A stretch of DNA of 64,000 nucleotides, from positions 58,152-122,151 of the forward strand of contig NZ_LFLS01000018.1 of assembly GCF_001189915.1 (NCBI RefSeq), written 5' to 3'. This DNA comes from Herbaspirillum autotrophicum. Its GTDB lineage: Bacteria; Pseudomonadota; Gammaproteobacteria; Burkholderiales; Burkholderiaceae_D. Positions 46,735 through 55,446 of the stretch are shown piece by piece. Position 1 is the first letter of the stretch; each line of letters starts with the position of its first letter. The position numbers and the translations under genes are program-made. The notes beneath the pieces were generated by a model that was not told the origin of the DNA, made no database searches, and saw only the letters and a program-made list of their open reading frames with translations.

Positions 46735-48210
46735 TCAGGCGCTCCACGGCAACGGTTGTTCGTTCAAGCCCCAGTACATGCTCTTCTGCTCCATGTATTG
46801 CAGAATGCCGAGGCGTCCCTTTTCACGTCCCAGACCGCTGTCACGCCAGCCGCCGAACGGTGTCGAAATCGAGAATTGCTTGTAGGTGTTGATCCAGACA
46901 TTGCCGGCTTGCACCGCACGCCCGAAACGCCATGCCTTCTTGTAATCGCGGGTCCAGATACCGGCTGCCAATGCATATACGCTGTCGTTGGCTTGCGCGA
47001 TCAAATCCTGTTCATTGTCGAATGGCATCGCCACCAGCACCGGTCCGAAAATTTCTTCCTGGCAGATGCGCTGATCGTTGGTGACGCCTTCGATGATGGT
47101 CGGCGAGTAGTAATAGCCGCGCGCAAAGACATCGCCAGCAAGACGTGTGCCACCGGTACGAATGCGGCCGCCGTCAGCCACGCCCATCGACACATACGAT
47201 TCAATCGAATCACGATGACGGGCAGTGATCAGCGGGCCGACCTGGGTGCGCTCATCGGCCGGATCGCCAACGCGCAGTGCCGCGGCACCGGCGGCCAGAC
47301 GTTCCATGAAGGTGTCGTAAATGCCGCGCGCCACAAACAAGCGCGAGCCTGCAATACAGGATTCACCCGAGGAACTGAAAATGCCGTACAACACACCGGC
47401 CACTGCATGATCCAGATCGGCATCTTCGAACACCATGGTCGGCGATTTGCCGCCGAGTTCAAGCGACACCGGCATCATCTTGTCCGCTGCGATATGCGCG
47501 ATATGTTTGCCGGTAGTGGTACCGCCGGTGAACGACACGCGTCGCACCAGCGGATGCAATGTAATCGCATCGCCGATCACCGAACCCTTGCCCGGCAACA
47601 CGCTGATCAAGCCTTTCGGCACACCGGCTTCATCGCAGATGCGTGCCAGTTCCAGCGCCATCAGCGGCGTGACTTCCGCCGGCTTGACCACCACCGCATT
47701 GCCTGCCGCCAACGCCGGCGCCATCTTCTGTGCTTCGCTGGCAATCGGTGAATTCCATGGCGTAATCGCGGCTACCACGCCCATGGCTTCATACACGCTC
47801 ATGGTCAGGTTATCGCCACGCATCGGCGTGATGGTTTCTTCCAGCGTTTCGCACGCGGCGGCAAAAAACTGAAACGTGGCGGCGGCGCTGGCGACCAGTC
47901 CACGCGTTTCGCTGATCGGTTTGCCGTTGTCGAGACGCTGCCGTTGCGCCAGCACTTCCGAACGCTCACGGATCAGTTGTGCCACGCGGTACAACACGGC
48001 GGCGCGCTCATGCGGTTTGCGCTGCGCCCAGCCGCTGGTACGAAACGCCAGGTCGGCACCGACGATGGCTTCTTCCACGTCCGCCACGCTGGCGGCATTG
48101 AGCCAGGCAATCGGTTCACCGGTCGCCGGATAAAGACTGGCATAGCGGTCACCCTGGCCGAGACGCCAGTTGCCGGCCACGCAAATCTGCAAAGTGTCGT
48201 TTGGATTCAT
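46735..48210 (-). CDS. NAD(P)-dependent aldehyde dehydrogenase
   Basis: About 491 residues of the ALDH superfamily. The motifs are ITPWNSPIASEAQKMAPALAAGNAVVVKPAE (cofactor site), SFTGGTTTGKHI, the catalytic Glu in SLELGGKSP and the nucleophile Cys in SGESCIAGSR. It is close to betaine-aldehyde or semialdehyde dehydrogenases and would oxidise a semialdehyde from ring cleavage. I take ATG 48210 as the start; a GTG at 48222 immediately follows the stop of the previous gene. It lies between the aspartate dehydrogenase and VOC genes. Confidence 0.9.
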   Translation of the reverse strand: MNPNDTLQICVAGNWRLGQGDRYASLYPATGEPIAWLNAASVADVEEAIVGADLAFRTSGWAQRKPHERAAVLYRVAQLIRERSEVLAQRQRLDNGKPISETRGLVASAAATFQFFAAACETLEETITPMRGDNLTMSVYEAMGVVAAITPWNSPIASEAQKMAPALAAGNAVVVKPAEVTPLMALELARICDEAGVPKGLISVLPGKGSVIGDAITLHPLVRRVSFTGGTTTGKHIAHIAADKMMPVSLELGGKSPTMVFEDADLDHAVAGVLYGIFSSSGESCIAGSRLFVARGIYDTFMERLAAGAAALRVGDPADERTQVGPLITARHRDSIESYVSMGVADGGRIRTGGTRLAGDVFARGYYYSPTIIEGVTNDQRICQEEIFGPVLVAMPFDNEQDLIAQANDSVYALAAGIWTRDYKKAWRFGRAVQAGNVWINTYKQFSISTPFGGWRDSGLGREKGRLGILQYMEQKSMYWGLNEQPLPWSA

Positions 48211-48222
48211 GTCTGTCTTCAC

Positions 48223-49029
48223 TTAAATGGATAAGGCGTGAGCGCGATTGGCGAGTGCCCGCACCACACTGAACACGGTCAGCGCCGAGGTTTTCGGATT
48301 GGCCGCGAGCGGCTTGCCGCGCATGGTCAATTCAAAACCGCCGAATGCGCCTTTGGCTTCCACGTGATGCACGTTTTCGGTGACTGCCGGATCGGCCAGC
48401 AAACGCACTTGCGTATGGTCCAGTCCGAGACCGGCCAGCGACAAGGTGGCAGCGACGTTGGCATTCTTCGGATAGAGTCGCGCCGCTTCGCGCGCAGTGC
48501 CTTCGAAAATCACGGTCGCGGTTTGCAGGTGATCGAGATCGAACGGACCATCGGCCGGCGTATCTTTCCATGCGCCCGGTGGTTTGCGTCCGGTGTACAC
48601 CACCGAGTCCAGACCACCGACACGCGCCGCCGACAGGGCGTCAATGGCGCCGATGGCACCTGACAGCAATTGCACTTGGGTCTTGCCGGCGCGCGCTGCT
48701 GCTTCCAGCCGTTCCACCAGACCCGGTTCCGACAACGCACCAATCGACACCACCATACAAGGAATGCCACGCTGCAAGGCCGGGATGATGTGTTCTTCAA
48801 TCGCATGGTGACCGGCGCATTCAACCAGCAAGTCCGGATGCCGGTCTTGCGCATTGAGGCGATCCACCACCCGCGCTTGCGGCGCCAGTGCCGACACCGC
48901 AGTGCGCGCCGATTCCATATGCGCTTCGGGCACGATGATCAGATCGAACGTGACTTCCGGGTCGCTCTTGAGCAACTCCATCACGCCGATACCGATCGCT
49001 CCGCAGCCAATCATCGAAACATGCAGCAT
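48223..49029 (-). CDS. nadX: L-aspartate dehydrogenase
   Basis: A 268-residue protein of the aspartate dehydrogenase family. It has an N-terminal Rossmann motif (MIGCGAIGIGVMELL), DLLVECAGHHAIEEHIIPAL, LLSGAIGAIDALSAARVGGLDSVVYTGRKPPGAW and the conserved KNANVAATLSLAGLGLDHTQVRLLADP. The enzyme interconverts L-aspartate and iminosuccinate/oxaloacetate plus ammonia with NAD(P). Here it is inside a catabolic operon rather than with nadA or nadC, so it more likely handles a pathway intermediate than NAD synthesis. Strong ribosome binding site (GAGGAG). Confidence 0.88.
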   Translation of the reverse strand: MLHVSMIGCGAIGIGVMELLKSDPEVTFDLIIVPEAHMESARTAVSALAPQARVVDRLNAQDRHPDLLVECAGHHAIEEHIIPALQRGIPCMVVSIGALSEPGLVERLEAAARAGKTQVQLLSGAIGAIDALSAARVGGLDSVVYTGRKPPGAWKDTPADGPFDLDHLQTATVIFEGTAREAARLYPKNANVAATLSLAGLGLDHTQVRLLADPAVTENVHHVEAKGAFGGFELTMRGKPLAANPKTSALTVFSVVRALANRAHALSI

Positions 49030-49039
49030 GTAGTTCTCC

Positions 49040-50740
49040 TCAGCTTGTCGTGACGGCAGATTTTTCGGCCGCTTTGGCTGCCGCTTCTTCCGTCACCGGC
49101 GGACCGGCGAATGCCGTCTTGAAACTGCCGATCGACAGCATGTCGATTTCCAGCAGGAACGGTCCGGGTTCGGACAAAGCTGTTTGCAGTCCGGCTTCGA
49201 CATCGGCCAGATTGCTGATACGGGCGTGACGCAGTTTGAGCGAAGCCGACAATTGGGCGTAATCCGGTGTGTGCAGATCGACGTAGTGACGACGACCGCC
49301 GTATTGCACGTCTTGAATATTCTTGATCACGCCGTAACCCTTGTCGTTCATCAGCACGATGACCATGTCGGCGCGTTCTTGCACCGCCGTCGCCAGCTCA
49401 CCCAGGTTGAGGATGAAACCGCCGTCGCCGGCCAGGCAGAACGTCTTCTTGCCCGAGGCCGTCACCGCAGCACCGACCGCAGCACCGATACCCATCGCCA
49501 GACCCTGACCGATACCGCCGCCGAGTGCGTGCACGCCGGCCAGCGGATCGAAAATGCGCAGATAACGGTTGCCCCAGGTACTGTTGGATACGGTAACGTC
49601 ACGCACCCAGTTGAACTTGCGACCGGCCGCTTTTTGCACTTGCTCGACCAGCGCGCTGTATGGACCGAGGCCATCGATCAGGCCGGCTACGGCTTTCTCG
49701 CGTGCTGCCTGCAAATCGCCGATGAACGACGGATCGACTTGCATCGCCTGCAAGCGATTTGCCAGACCTTCGAGCGCCAGCGCCGCATCGCCGCAGACAA
49801 AGTGGTCACTGTTATAGCAACGGCCTTCGGCGGACGGATCGGCATCGATGCGATACAGAGGACGCGGCAATTTGAGTTCGTACTTCAGTGTTTCGTTACC
49901 GCGCAGACGCGAGCCGACCACCACGATGGCGTCGCACGTCTGGTAAAAATTCTCTACCGGCTTGTGCAGATTGAAGGCGCCCAGCGAACGTGGTTCATCT
50001 TCCGGCACAATGCCGCGACCCTGGGTGCTGGTGACCACGCCGAAGCCGAGATCGAGCAACCGCTTGACCTGCTTGCTGGCCTGACGTGCACCGCCGCCGA
50101 GCCACAGCAATGGCCGTTTGGCCTTGAGCAAGCGTTTTGCCAGTTCATCGAGCGCGTGTGCCGATGGCGTCTGCACCGGAATTTCCAGCGGTCGCAAATC
50201 GGATGGCATCGGAATCAGGGCAGCCTGGATGTCGATTGGAATTTCCACGCTGACCGGACCCATCGGCGGCGTCAGTGCGGTTTGTACCGCCAGCTTGATG
50301 GTGCTGATGGCGGTATCGGTGCTGCGAATCCGGAACGCGGCTTTGGACACGGCCTTGAGCATGCTCAACTGGTCCGGCGCTTCGTGGATGTACGCCAGGC
50401 TTTGATCGAGGTACGGCGTTTCAATCTGGCCGGTCAGATGCAGCAATGGCGTACCGGCGGTCAATGCTTCGACCATGGCGCCGGCAGCGTTGCCGGCTGC
50501 GGTACCGGTGCTGGTCAGGCAAACCCCGAGACCGCCGGTGGTACGTGCATACGAATCGGCCATGTTGGCACCGCCGGCTTCGCCGCGCGCCGGAATGAAA
50601 CGGATCTTGCCGCGCTCGCCGAAGGCGTCAAGGATCGGCATGTTGTGGATCGAAATGACACCAAACGCTGCCTTGACATTGCATTGTTCGAGAAAAGCTG
50701 CGATGGCGCAGCCGACGGTAACTTGATTTTGCTTAGGCAT
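49040..50740 (-). CDS. Thiamine-diphosphate enzyme (acetolactate synthase/benzoylformate decarboxylase-like)
   Basis: About 566 residues with the three ThDP-enzyme domains. The cofactor-activating Glu is in ARGEAGGANMADSYAR, a central nucleotide-like domain (PLLWLGGGARQASKQV) follows, and the ThDP-Mg motif is GDGGFILNLGELATAVQERADMVIVLMNDKGYG. Family members decarboxylate or ligate 2-keto acids. It could split or decarboxylate a 2-oxo acid arising from ring cleavage. The start at 50740 (MPKQN) is 11 bases after GGAGG; the frame also opens 8 codons upstream. It overlaps the previous SDR gene by 8 bases. Confidence 0.85.
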   Translation of the reverse strand: MPKQNQVTVGCAIAAFLEQCNVKAAFGVISIHNMPILDAFGERGKIRFIPARGEAGGANMADSYARTTGGLGVCLTSTGTAAGNAAGAMVEALTAGTPLLHLTGQIETPYLDQSLAYIHEAPDQLSMLKAVSKAAFRIRSTDTAISTIKLAVQTALTPPMGPVSVEIPIDIQAALIPMPSDLRPLEIPVQTPSAHALDELAKRLLKAKRPLLWLGGGARQASKQVKRLLDLGFGVVTSTQGRGIVPEDEPRSLGAFNLHKPVENFYQTCDAIVVVGSRLRGNETLKYELKLPRPLYRIDADPSAEGRCYNSDHFVCGDAALALEGLANRLQAMQVDPSFIGDLQAAREKAVAGLIDGLGPYSALVEQVQKAAGRKFNWVRDVTVSNSTWGNRYLRIFDPLAGVHALGGGIGQGLAMGIGAAVGAAVTASGKKTFCLAGDGGFILNLGELATAVQERADMVIVLMNDKGYGVIKNIQDVQYGGRRHYVDLHTPDYAQLSASLKLRHARISNLADVEAGLQTALSEPGPFLLEIDMLSIGSFKTAFAGPPVTEEAAAKAAEKSAVTTS

Positions 50741-51524
50741 GGCGTGAAAGTCCTCCGGAAACATCTATATGACTACCAGTTGTGTACGACGAAAGCGGCG
50801 TCGCGAGAAAGACGATTGCGCGAGCGGCTTCCAGTGGGTGGCCCAAACGGCCGAGTTGAATATGTTTTTTTTGCGCCAGCGCTTGCGTCCATTGCTCCCA
50901 GGACTGCTCGCGCTCGGTACGCGCTTCGTAGCGCCGGCGCCATTGACCGGACTCGACCAGTCCGATCAGGATGCCGTTGACGCGAATGCCCAGCGGGCTG
51001 AATTCTGTGGCCAGCGAGCGCACCAGGTTGTGGAGCCCGGCGCGCGCGGCCGAGGTGGCTACCATGTGCGGTTCGGGCTGGATCGCCAGCAGCGAATTGA
51101 CGCACACCACCGCCGCCTCGCTCGTGCGTTGCAGTTGTGGCAGGAAGGCCCGGGTCGGATAAATCACGGAAAAGAATTTGAGACGCAGTTCGTCAGCCCA
51201 GGCGGCATCTTCGGTATCGGCAAAAGTCGATACCCGGCCTTGCCCGGCGTTGTTGACCAACATCGATACCGGGCCGAGCTGCTGTTCCACCGCGTGGGCG
51301 AAGGCTTGCACCTGCGCCTGATCCAGCACATCGCAGGTGGCGCAATACAGACGCGCTTGCGGGAAACGCTCGCGCAGTGTCGCTTCCACTGCACGCAGAC
51401 GTTCCTGGCTGCGGCCGCAAAAGGCCACTGCAGCGCCGGCTTCCAGCAACAGTTCCACCGTTGCCAGGCCAATGCCGGACGAACCGCCGGTAACCACCGC
51501 AACCTTGGTATCGAGTCGGATCAT
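50733..51524 (-). CDS. SDR-family protein lacking the catalytic Tyr-Lys pair
   Basis: About 263 residues with a Rossmann fold: TGGSSGIGLA cofactor motif, NNAG, and VCVNSLLA with the usual Ser. Where classical SDRs have YxxxK the sequence reads TSAARAG, so Tyr is replaced by Thr and Lys by Arg. It may use different chemistry, or be a binding or structural partner. ATG 51524 is preferred because GGGAG lies 8 bases upstream; an ATG at 51542 would overlap the IclR gene. It lies between the IclR and ThDP-enzyme genes. Confidence 0.82.
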   Translation of the reverse strand: MIRLDTKVAVVTGGSSGIGLATVELLLEAGAAVAFCGRSQERLRAVEATLRERFPQARLYCATCDVLDQAQVQAFAHAVEQQLGPVSMLVNNAGQGRVSTFADTEDAAWADELRLKFFSVIYPTRAFLPQLQRTSEAAVVCVNSLLAIQPEPHMVATSAARAGLHNLVRSLATEFSPLGIRVNGILIGLVESGQWRRRYEARTEREQSWEQWTQALAQKKHIQLGRLGHPLEAARAIVFLATPLSSYTTGSHIDVSGGLSRHA

Positions 51525-51529
51525 GCTGA

Positions 51530-52366
51530 TTACTCCCGCCACATGTTGACGACCTTGGCACCGGCGCTTTCCGGAGCATGGTCAAGCAGACGCGACAATT
51601 CGTCTGCGGTTTCGCGAACCAGACCGACGATCTGATCCAACTGGCCGGCATCGATATGCGGCGACGGGATGGTGGCGCCCATGGCAGCCACTACGCGACC
51701 GGAATGATCGCGGACCGGCGCGGCGATGGTGGAAATGCTGGTTTCGAAGAAACCTTCCTGCAAGACATAACCACGCTGTTTATCTTGTTGCACCATGTCG
51801 AACAGTTCGACCACGGTCTTCGGCGTATTGCTGGAGAACACTTCCAGATGTTCTTCCGGATACAGGGCGCGCAATTCCGGCAGCGACAGATCTTCCAGCA
51901 GGACGCGGCCGAGTACGGTGGCGTGCGCCGGCAAACGGGTACCGACATTGACCGAGCTGACGAACGCGGTTGGCGTCACCGATTTGGCGACATACACGAT
52001 CGAGCGGCCATCGCGCACCACCAGGTTGCACGGATAGGAAATCTGATCGCGCAGACGATCCAGCAACGGGCGACCGATTTCGGTCAGTTCCAGCGATGCC
52101 AGATATTCGAAGCCGAGACGCAATACCGCCATGCCGAGGCGATAGTCGCGACCACCTTCGTTGCGCTCGACAAAGCCCATGCGTTCCAGCGTGGCCAGCA
52201 AGCGAAATACGGTGGAACGCGGCACATCCAGGCGACGCGCCAGTTCCGGCGCCGACAGGCTCTTGTCCTGGCGGCTGAATTCACACAGCAGACGCAATCC
52301 GCGCTCCAGTCCGGGCACGAGATATTTTTCCTGGGATTCTTCTTCTGGCTGTTCTGGTTTGTTCAT
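51530..52366 (-). CDS. IclR-family regulator of the catabolic operon
   Basis: A 278-residue IclR-type protein with an N-terminal winged helix (GLRLLCEFSRQDKSLSAPELARRLDVPRSTVFRLLATLERMGFVER) and a C-terminal effector domain (about residues 95-260). It is encoded inside the operon, between the alpha/beta hydrolase and SDR genes. IclR proteins bind palindromic sites and respond to pathway metabolites. The three 16-bp near-palindromes upstream of the operon (57392-57407, 57476-57491, 57495-57510) are good candidates for its operators, but this is inference. Confidence 0.9.
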   Translation of the reverse strand: MNKPEQPEEESQEKYLVPGLERGLRLLCEFSRQDKSLSAPELARRLDVPRSTVFRLLATLERMGFVERNEGGRDYRLGMAVLRLGFEYLASLELTEIGRPLLDRLRDQISYPCNLVVRDGRSIVYVAKSVTPTAFVSSVNVGTRLPAHATVLGRVLLEDLSLPELRALYPEEHLEVFSSNTPKTVVELFDMVQQDKQRGYVLQEGFFETSISTIAAPVRDHSGRVVAAMGATIPSPHIDAGQLDQIVGLVRETADELSRLLDHAPESAGAKVVNMWRE

Positions 52367-52369
52367 GAT

Positions 52370-53242
52370 CTAGTCTTGGAAAAGTTGTTTAAGATGTTGA
52401 CGTATCACCGCTGCCACTGCTGCCGGTTGTTCCACGTAACAGGCATGACCTGCGGCGTCGATCAGACCGAACGGCAAATGGAATGCCTCTGCCAGCGTGC
52501 TGCTTGCCTGCGGCGTGGTAACGACGTCGGCTGCGCCGCAATATACCGCAGCGGGCACTGCTGCCGGCACGTAACGGTGGATGTCATCGCCGCACAACAT
52601 GTGCACCGCCTGTGTGTAGCCGTCCGGATTGAGGCGCGCCATGTTCCAGCGCACCATGGCGCGGGCCGCTTCGCCTGCCTGCGGCGACAACATGCGACCG
52701 CTACTGTTTTGCGCCATGCCTTGCGGCCCCAGTGCGGCCAGTGCCTGCAAGCGTTCACTGGCAATGGTGGCGCCGCGTTCACGCAATGCTTCGCTGCCAT
52801 AACCCTGTGCCGGACTGAGCAACAACAGTTGCGCAACACGTCGCCGGCCGGCGGCGACATACGCCGCTGCCATCATCGCGCCCAGCGAGTGTCCGACCAG
52901 CAGACATTCCTGAATGCCGAGTGCCGCCAGAAACTGCTCCAGACGAACGGCATAATCGGCGGCGCTCGGCTGCGCCATCGGCAAGCCGGTGGAGTTGCCG
53001 TAACCGGGTGCATTCCATGCCACCACTTGCGCTTCGCGTCCCAGTTCCATGCCGCAATGCAACCACGATGCCGCGCCCGAACCGATACCATGCAACAACA
53101 CGATGACCGGTCCGCTGCCGCACTGACGATACGACACCATGGCGTCGCCGACGCTGACGCTGCGTTCGGCAAAGCCGGCGTCGAGCAAGCGGCTGGCGGC
53201 GCTCATGTCATCCGTCTGCAACAGGGAATCGGTCATGCTCAT
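52370..53242 (-). CDS. Alpha/beta hydrolase of the catabolic operon
   Basis: The 290-residue protein has an alpha/beta-hydrolase fold with LLHGIGSGAASW (oxyanion region), the nucleophile Ser in GHSLGAMMAAAYVAAG, Asp in YCGAADVVTTP and the catalytic His in DAAGHACYVEQP. It resembles C-C bond (meta-cleavage product) or amide/ester hydrolases, including N-formylmaleamate deformylases. It could hydrolyse the ring-opened product or a side chain. It starts one base after the cupin stop; a second ATG two codons on is possible. Confidence 0.85.
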   Translation of the reverse strand: MSMTDSLLQTDDMSAASRLLDAGFAERSVSVGDAMVSYRQCGSGPVIVLLHGIGSGAASWLHCGMELGREAQVVAWNAPGYGNSTGLPMAQPSAADYAVRLEQFLAALGIQECLLVGHSLGAMMAAAYVAAGRRRVAQLLLLSPAQGYGSEALRERGATIASERLQALAALGPQGMAQNSSGRMLSPQAGEAARAMVRWNMARLNPDGYTQAVHMLCGDDIHRYVPAAVPAAVYCGAADVVTTPQASSTLAEAFHLPFGLIDAAGHACYVEQPAAVAAVIRQHLKQLFQD

Positions 53243-53243
53243 C

Positions 53244-53783
53244 TCAACCGCGTTTGATCTTGGCCAGCGGATGATCGGCCGGGTAAGTCGGGGTCACCGG
53301 CTTCTTCGCTCCCAGCATCACGCACATCAGTGCATCTTCTTCACCGATATTGATTTCCTCGCGATAGACGCCGGGCGGAATCGACACCACATCACGGTCG
53401 GTCAGGATGGTTTCGTAACGTTCGCCATCTTTTTCCAATACCAGCTTGAGCTTGCCGCGCAGCACGAAGAACACTTCTTCGACATCCACGTGCAGGTGCG
53501 GCGGGCCTTCGTGACCGGCCGGAATGATCATGGTGGAAAAGGTGAAATGTTCCGATGGAATCACGCTGCTGTCGTTGGTAACACCGGTGCCGCCGGTGCC
53601 GATGTAGCGCATTTGCGCGCGACGGAATTTCGGATCGTAGTCAGCCTGGAACTTCAGCGCGTCCCAGTCATACTTGCGGCTGGAAAAGCGTGCGACACGG
53701 GTATCCATCCATTCGCTGAAGCTGCTGCCTTCGGCTTGATCCCAGCTGCGCTTGACGTTCTGTTGTTCGGATAAATCAGTCAT
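53244..53783 (-). CDS. Cupin-domain protein
   Basis: A 179-residue single-domain cupin. The metal-binding first motif is GPPHLHVDVEEVFFVLRGKLKLVLE, where His, His and Glu are visible. The second motif is weaker (DVVSIPPGVYREEINIGEEDALMCV) and its usual His is missing. It might be a cupin dioxygenase, an isomerase or a ligand-binding protein. It lies between an SDR and the alpha/beta hydrolase gene of the same operon. The missing second-motif His makes a standard dioxygenase less certain. Confidence 0.8.
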   Translation of the reverse strand: MTDLSEQQNVKRSWDQAEGSSFSEWMDTRVARFSSRKYDWDALKFQADYDPKFRRAQMRYIGTGGTGVTNDSSVIPSEHFTFSTMIIPAGHEGPPHLHVDVEEVFFVLRGKLKLVLEKDGERYETILTDRDVVSIPPGVYREEINIGEEDALMCVMLGAKKPVTPTYPADHPLAKIKRG

Positions 53784-53826
53784 CGTTTTCTCCTTGCTTT
53801 CTCTCAGAAATAAGACAGGTAAGACA

Positions 53827-54585
53827 TCAGTTCATGACGAAGCCGCCATTGACGGCCATCACTTGTCCGGTATAGAAGCGGGACATGTCGGATAAGGCAA
53901 ACACCACTGCACCGCACACATCCTGCGGCAACTGTTCACGCTGAATCGCACGGCGGTCGTGATAGGTCTGATGGCGCGCCTGCGGTACATAAGCAGTCGC
54001 TTCCACCAGCGTCAGGCCCGGCGCCACCGCATTGACGGTGATGTTGTCGCCACCGAGTTCGCGTGCCAGCGAGCGCGTCATGCCGATCACTGCACTCTTG
54101 CTGGCGACATAGGCCAACAGGTTCGGCGCGCCCCACAGCGGCGTATCCGACGACAGATTGACGATGCTGCCGCGACCCGATGCGCGCAATGCCGGCAGAC
54201 AGGCATTGGTCATGAGCCAGGTGCCACGGACGTTGACATTCATGACCAGATCCCACATGTCCACTTCCAGTTCTTCGGAAGTGCGGCCGCCGGAGTTGGT
54301 GACGGCGGCGTTGTTGACCAGACCATCCAGTCCGCCCAGCCAGTCGATGGCAGCGGCGGCACATTGCTTGACCGATTGCGGATCTGCCAGGTCGAGTGCA
54401 AAGCCTTCGACCTTCAGGCCGCGTTGCTGCAAGCCGGTTACCGATTGGGTCAATGTCTCTTGCAAGATATCGGCCATTGCCACACTGGCGCCGGCTTCGG
54501 CAATCGCCGTGACGAATGCCAGTCCGAGTCCGCGTGCCGCACCGGTAACGAATACCCGGCGTCCTGCCAATAATTGATTGCTCAT
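53827..54585 (-). CDS. Short-chain dehydrogenase/reductase with intact catalytic residues
   Basis: A 252-residue classical SDR: TGAARGLGLA cofactor motif, NNAAV, catalytic Ser in IVNLSSDTP and YVASK. Asp at the end of the second strand (VAMADIL) suggests NAD preference. It would oxidise or reduce a pathway alcohol or ketone. It follows the ABC permease gene at 12 bases and precedes the cupin. Unlike the SDR at 50733-51524 it has all catalytic residues. Confidence 0.88.
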   Translation of the reverse strand: MSNQLLAGRRVFVTGAARGLGLAFVTAIAEAGASVAMADILQETLTQSVTGLQQRGLKVEGFALDLADPQSVKQCAAAAIDWLGGLDGLVNNAAVTNSGGRTSEELEVDMWDLVMNVNVRGTWLMTNACLPALRASGRGSIVNLSSDTPLWGAPNLLAYVASKSAVIGMTRSLARELGGDNITVNAVAPGLTLVEATAYVPQARHQTYHDRRAIQREQLPQDVCGAVVFALSDMSRFYTGQVMAVNGGFVMN

Positions 54586-54597
54586 GTCGGTGCCCCG

Positions 54598-55446
54598 TTA
54601 AACCGTGCTGGTTGCCGCTTTGGGCATGTAGTGCAATACCCGGCGTTCGGCCCACACCACCAGACCGTAAGTGACGATACCGATCAGGGTCAGCGCGCAA
54701 ATGGCGACGAATACTGCGGCCGTGTTGCCCTGGCCTTCGCCATCTACCAGCAGATAACCAAGGCCTTGGTTGCCACCGACCAGTTCACCGACCGTTACGC
54801 CGATCACCGACAAGGTGGACGCAATACGCAAACCGGAGAACAAGGCCGGCATCGCCGAACGGAATTCCACCAGACGGAAGATTTGCCAGCGACCGGCATT
54901 CAGCGTGCGCACCAGATTGACCATGTCAGGATCGACCGTGCGAATGGCGGACAGGACGTTGATCATGATCGGGAAAAATACGATCAGGACAGCGACGATG
55001 ATCTTCGGATAGATGGTGTAACCGAGCCACATCACGAACAGCGGTGCGAATGCGACTTTCGGTGCGATCTGCAAGGCCAGGATGTACGGCGACAACATGG
55101 CTTCGGCGCGGGGCGACAAACCCAGTGCGACGCCGACGCCCAGACCGAGCAAGGCACCGAACAGGAAGCCGAATACCACTTCCAGTGCGGTAATGCCGAA
55201 GTGGGTCAGCAAATCGCTGTTGTTCCACATCACCACCGATTCGCGCAATACGCGCGACAGATTCGGCAAGATGTATTCCGGCATGCCGAGCCAGCCCGGG
55301 CCCCATTGCCACAGCACCAGAAAGATCACCAGCAGTACCAGGCTGCCGCAGACGGTGCGCGTCTTTTCGCTCAGCATCGGCCGCCGCGGCACCGATACCG
55401 CGCTGACGGGTGAGCCGAGGCTGCTCACGTTAGTTGTGGTTTCCAT
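54598..55446 (-). CDS. ABC importer permease (NitT/TauT/Ssu type)
   Basis: The 282-residue inner-membrane protein has six hydrophobic segments and the permease EAA-type loop (NAGRWQIFRLVEFRSAMPALFSGLRIA), which contacts the ATPase. It belongs to the class that imports sulfonates, taurine, nitrate, thiamine precursors or aromatic acids. Its start overlaps the stop of the binding-protein gene by one base (TAATG). With the proteins at 55446-56429 and 56504-57289 it makes a complete importer placed first in the catabolic operon. Confidence 0.92.
   Translation of the reverse strand: METTTNVSSLGSPVSAVSVPRRPMLSEKTRTVCGSLVLLVIFLVLWQWGPGWLGMPEYILPNLSRVLRESVVMWNNSDLLTHFGITALEVVFGFLFGALLGLGVGVALGLSPRAEAMLSPYILALQIAPKVAFAPLFVMWLGYTIYPKIIVAVLIVFFPIMINVLSAIRTVDPDMVNLVRTLNAGRWQIFRLVEFRSAMPALFSGLRIASTLSVIGVTVGELVGGNQGLGYLLVDGEGQGNTAAVFVAICALTLIGIVTYGLVVWAERRVLHYMPKAATSTV

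Noticed and set aside
49184..50980. Plus-strand open frame of 598 codons opposite the ThDP-enzyme gene
   Set aside because: It is antisense to a well-conserved enzyme, with His/Arg/Gln-rich composition typical of antisense frames.
51578..53257. Plus-strand open frame of 559 codons opposite the IclR and hydrolase genes
   Set aside because: It spans two clear minus-strand genes and has no recognisable domain.
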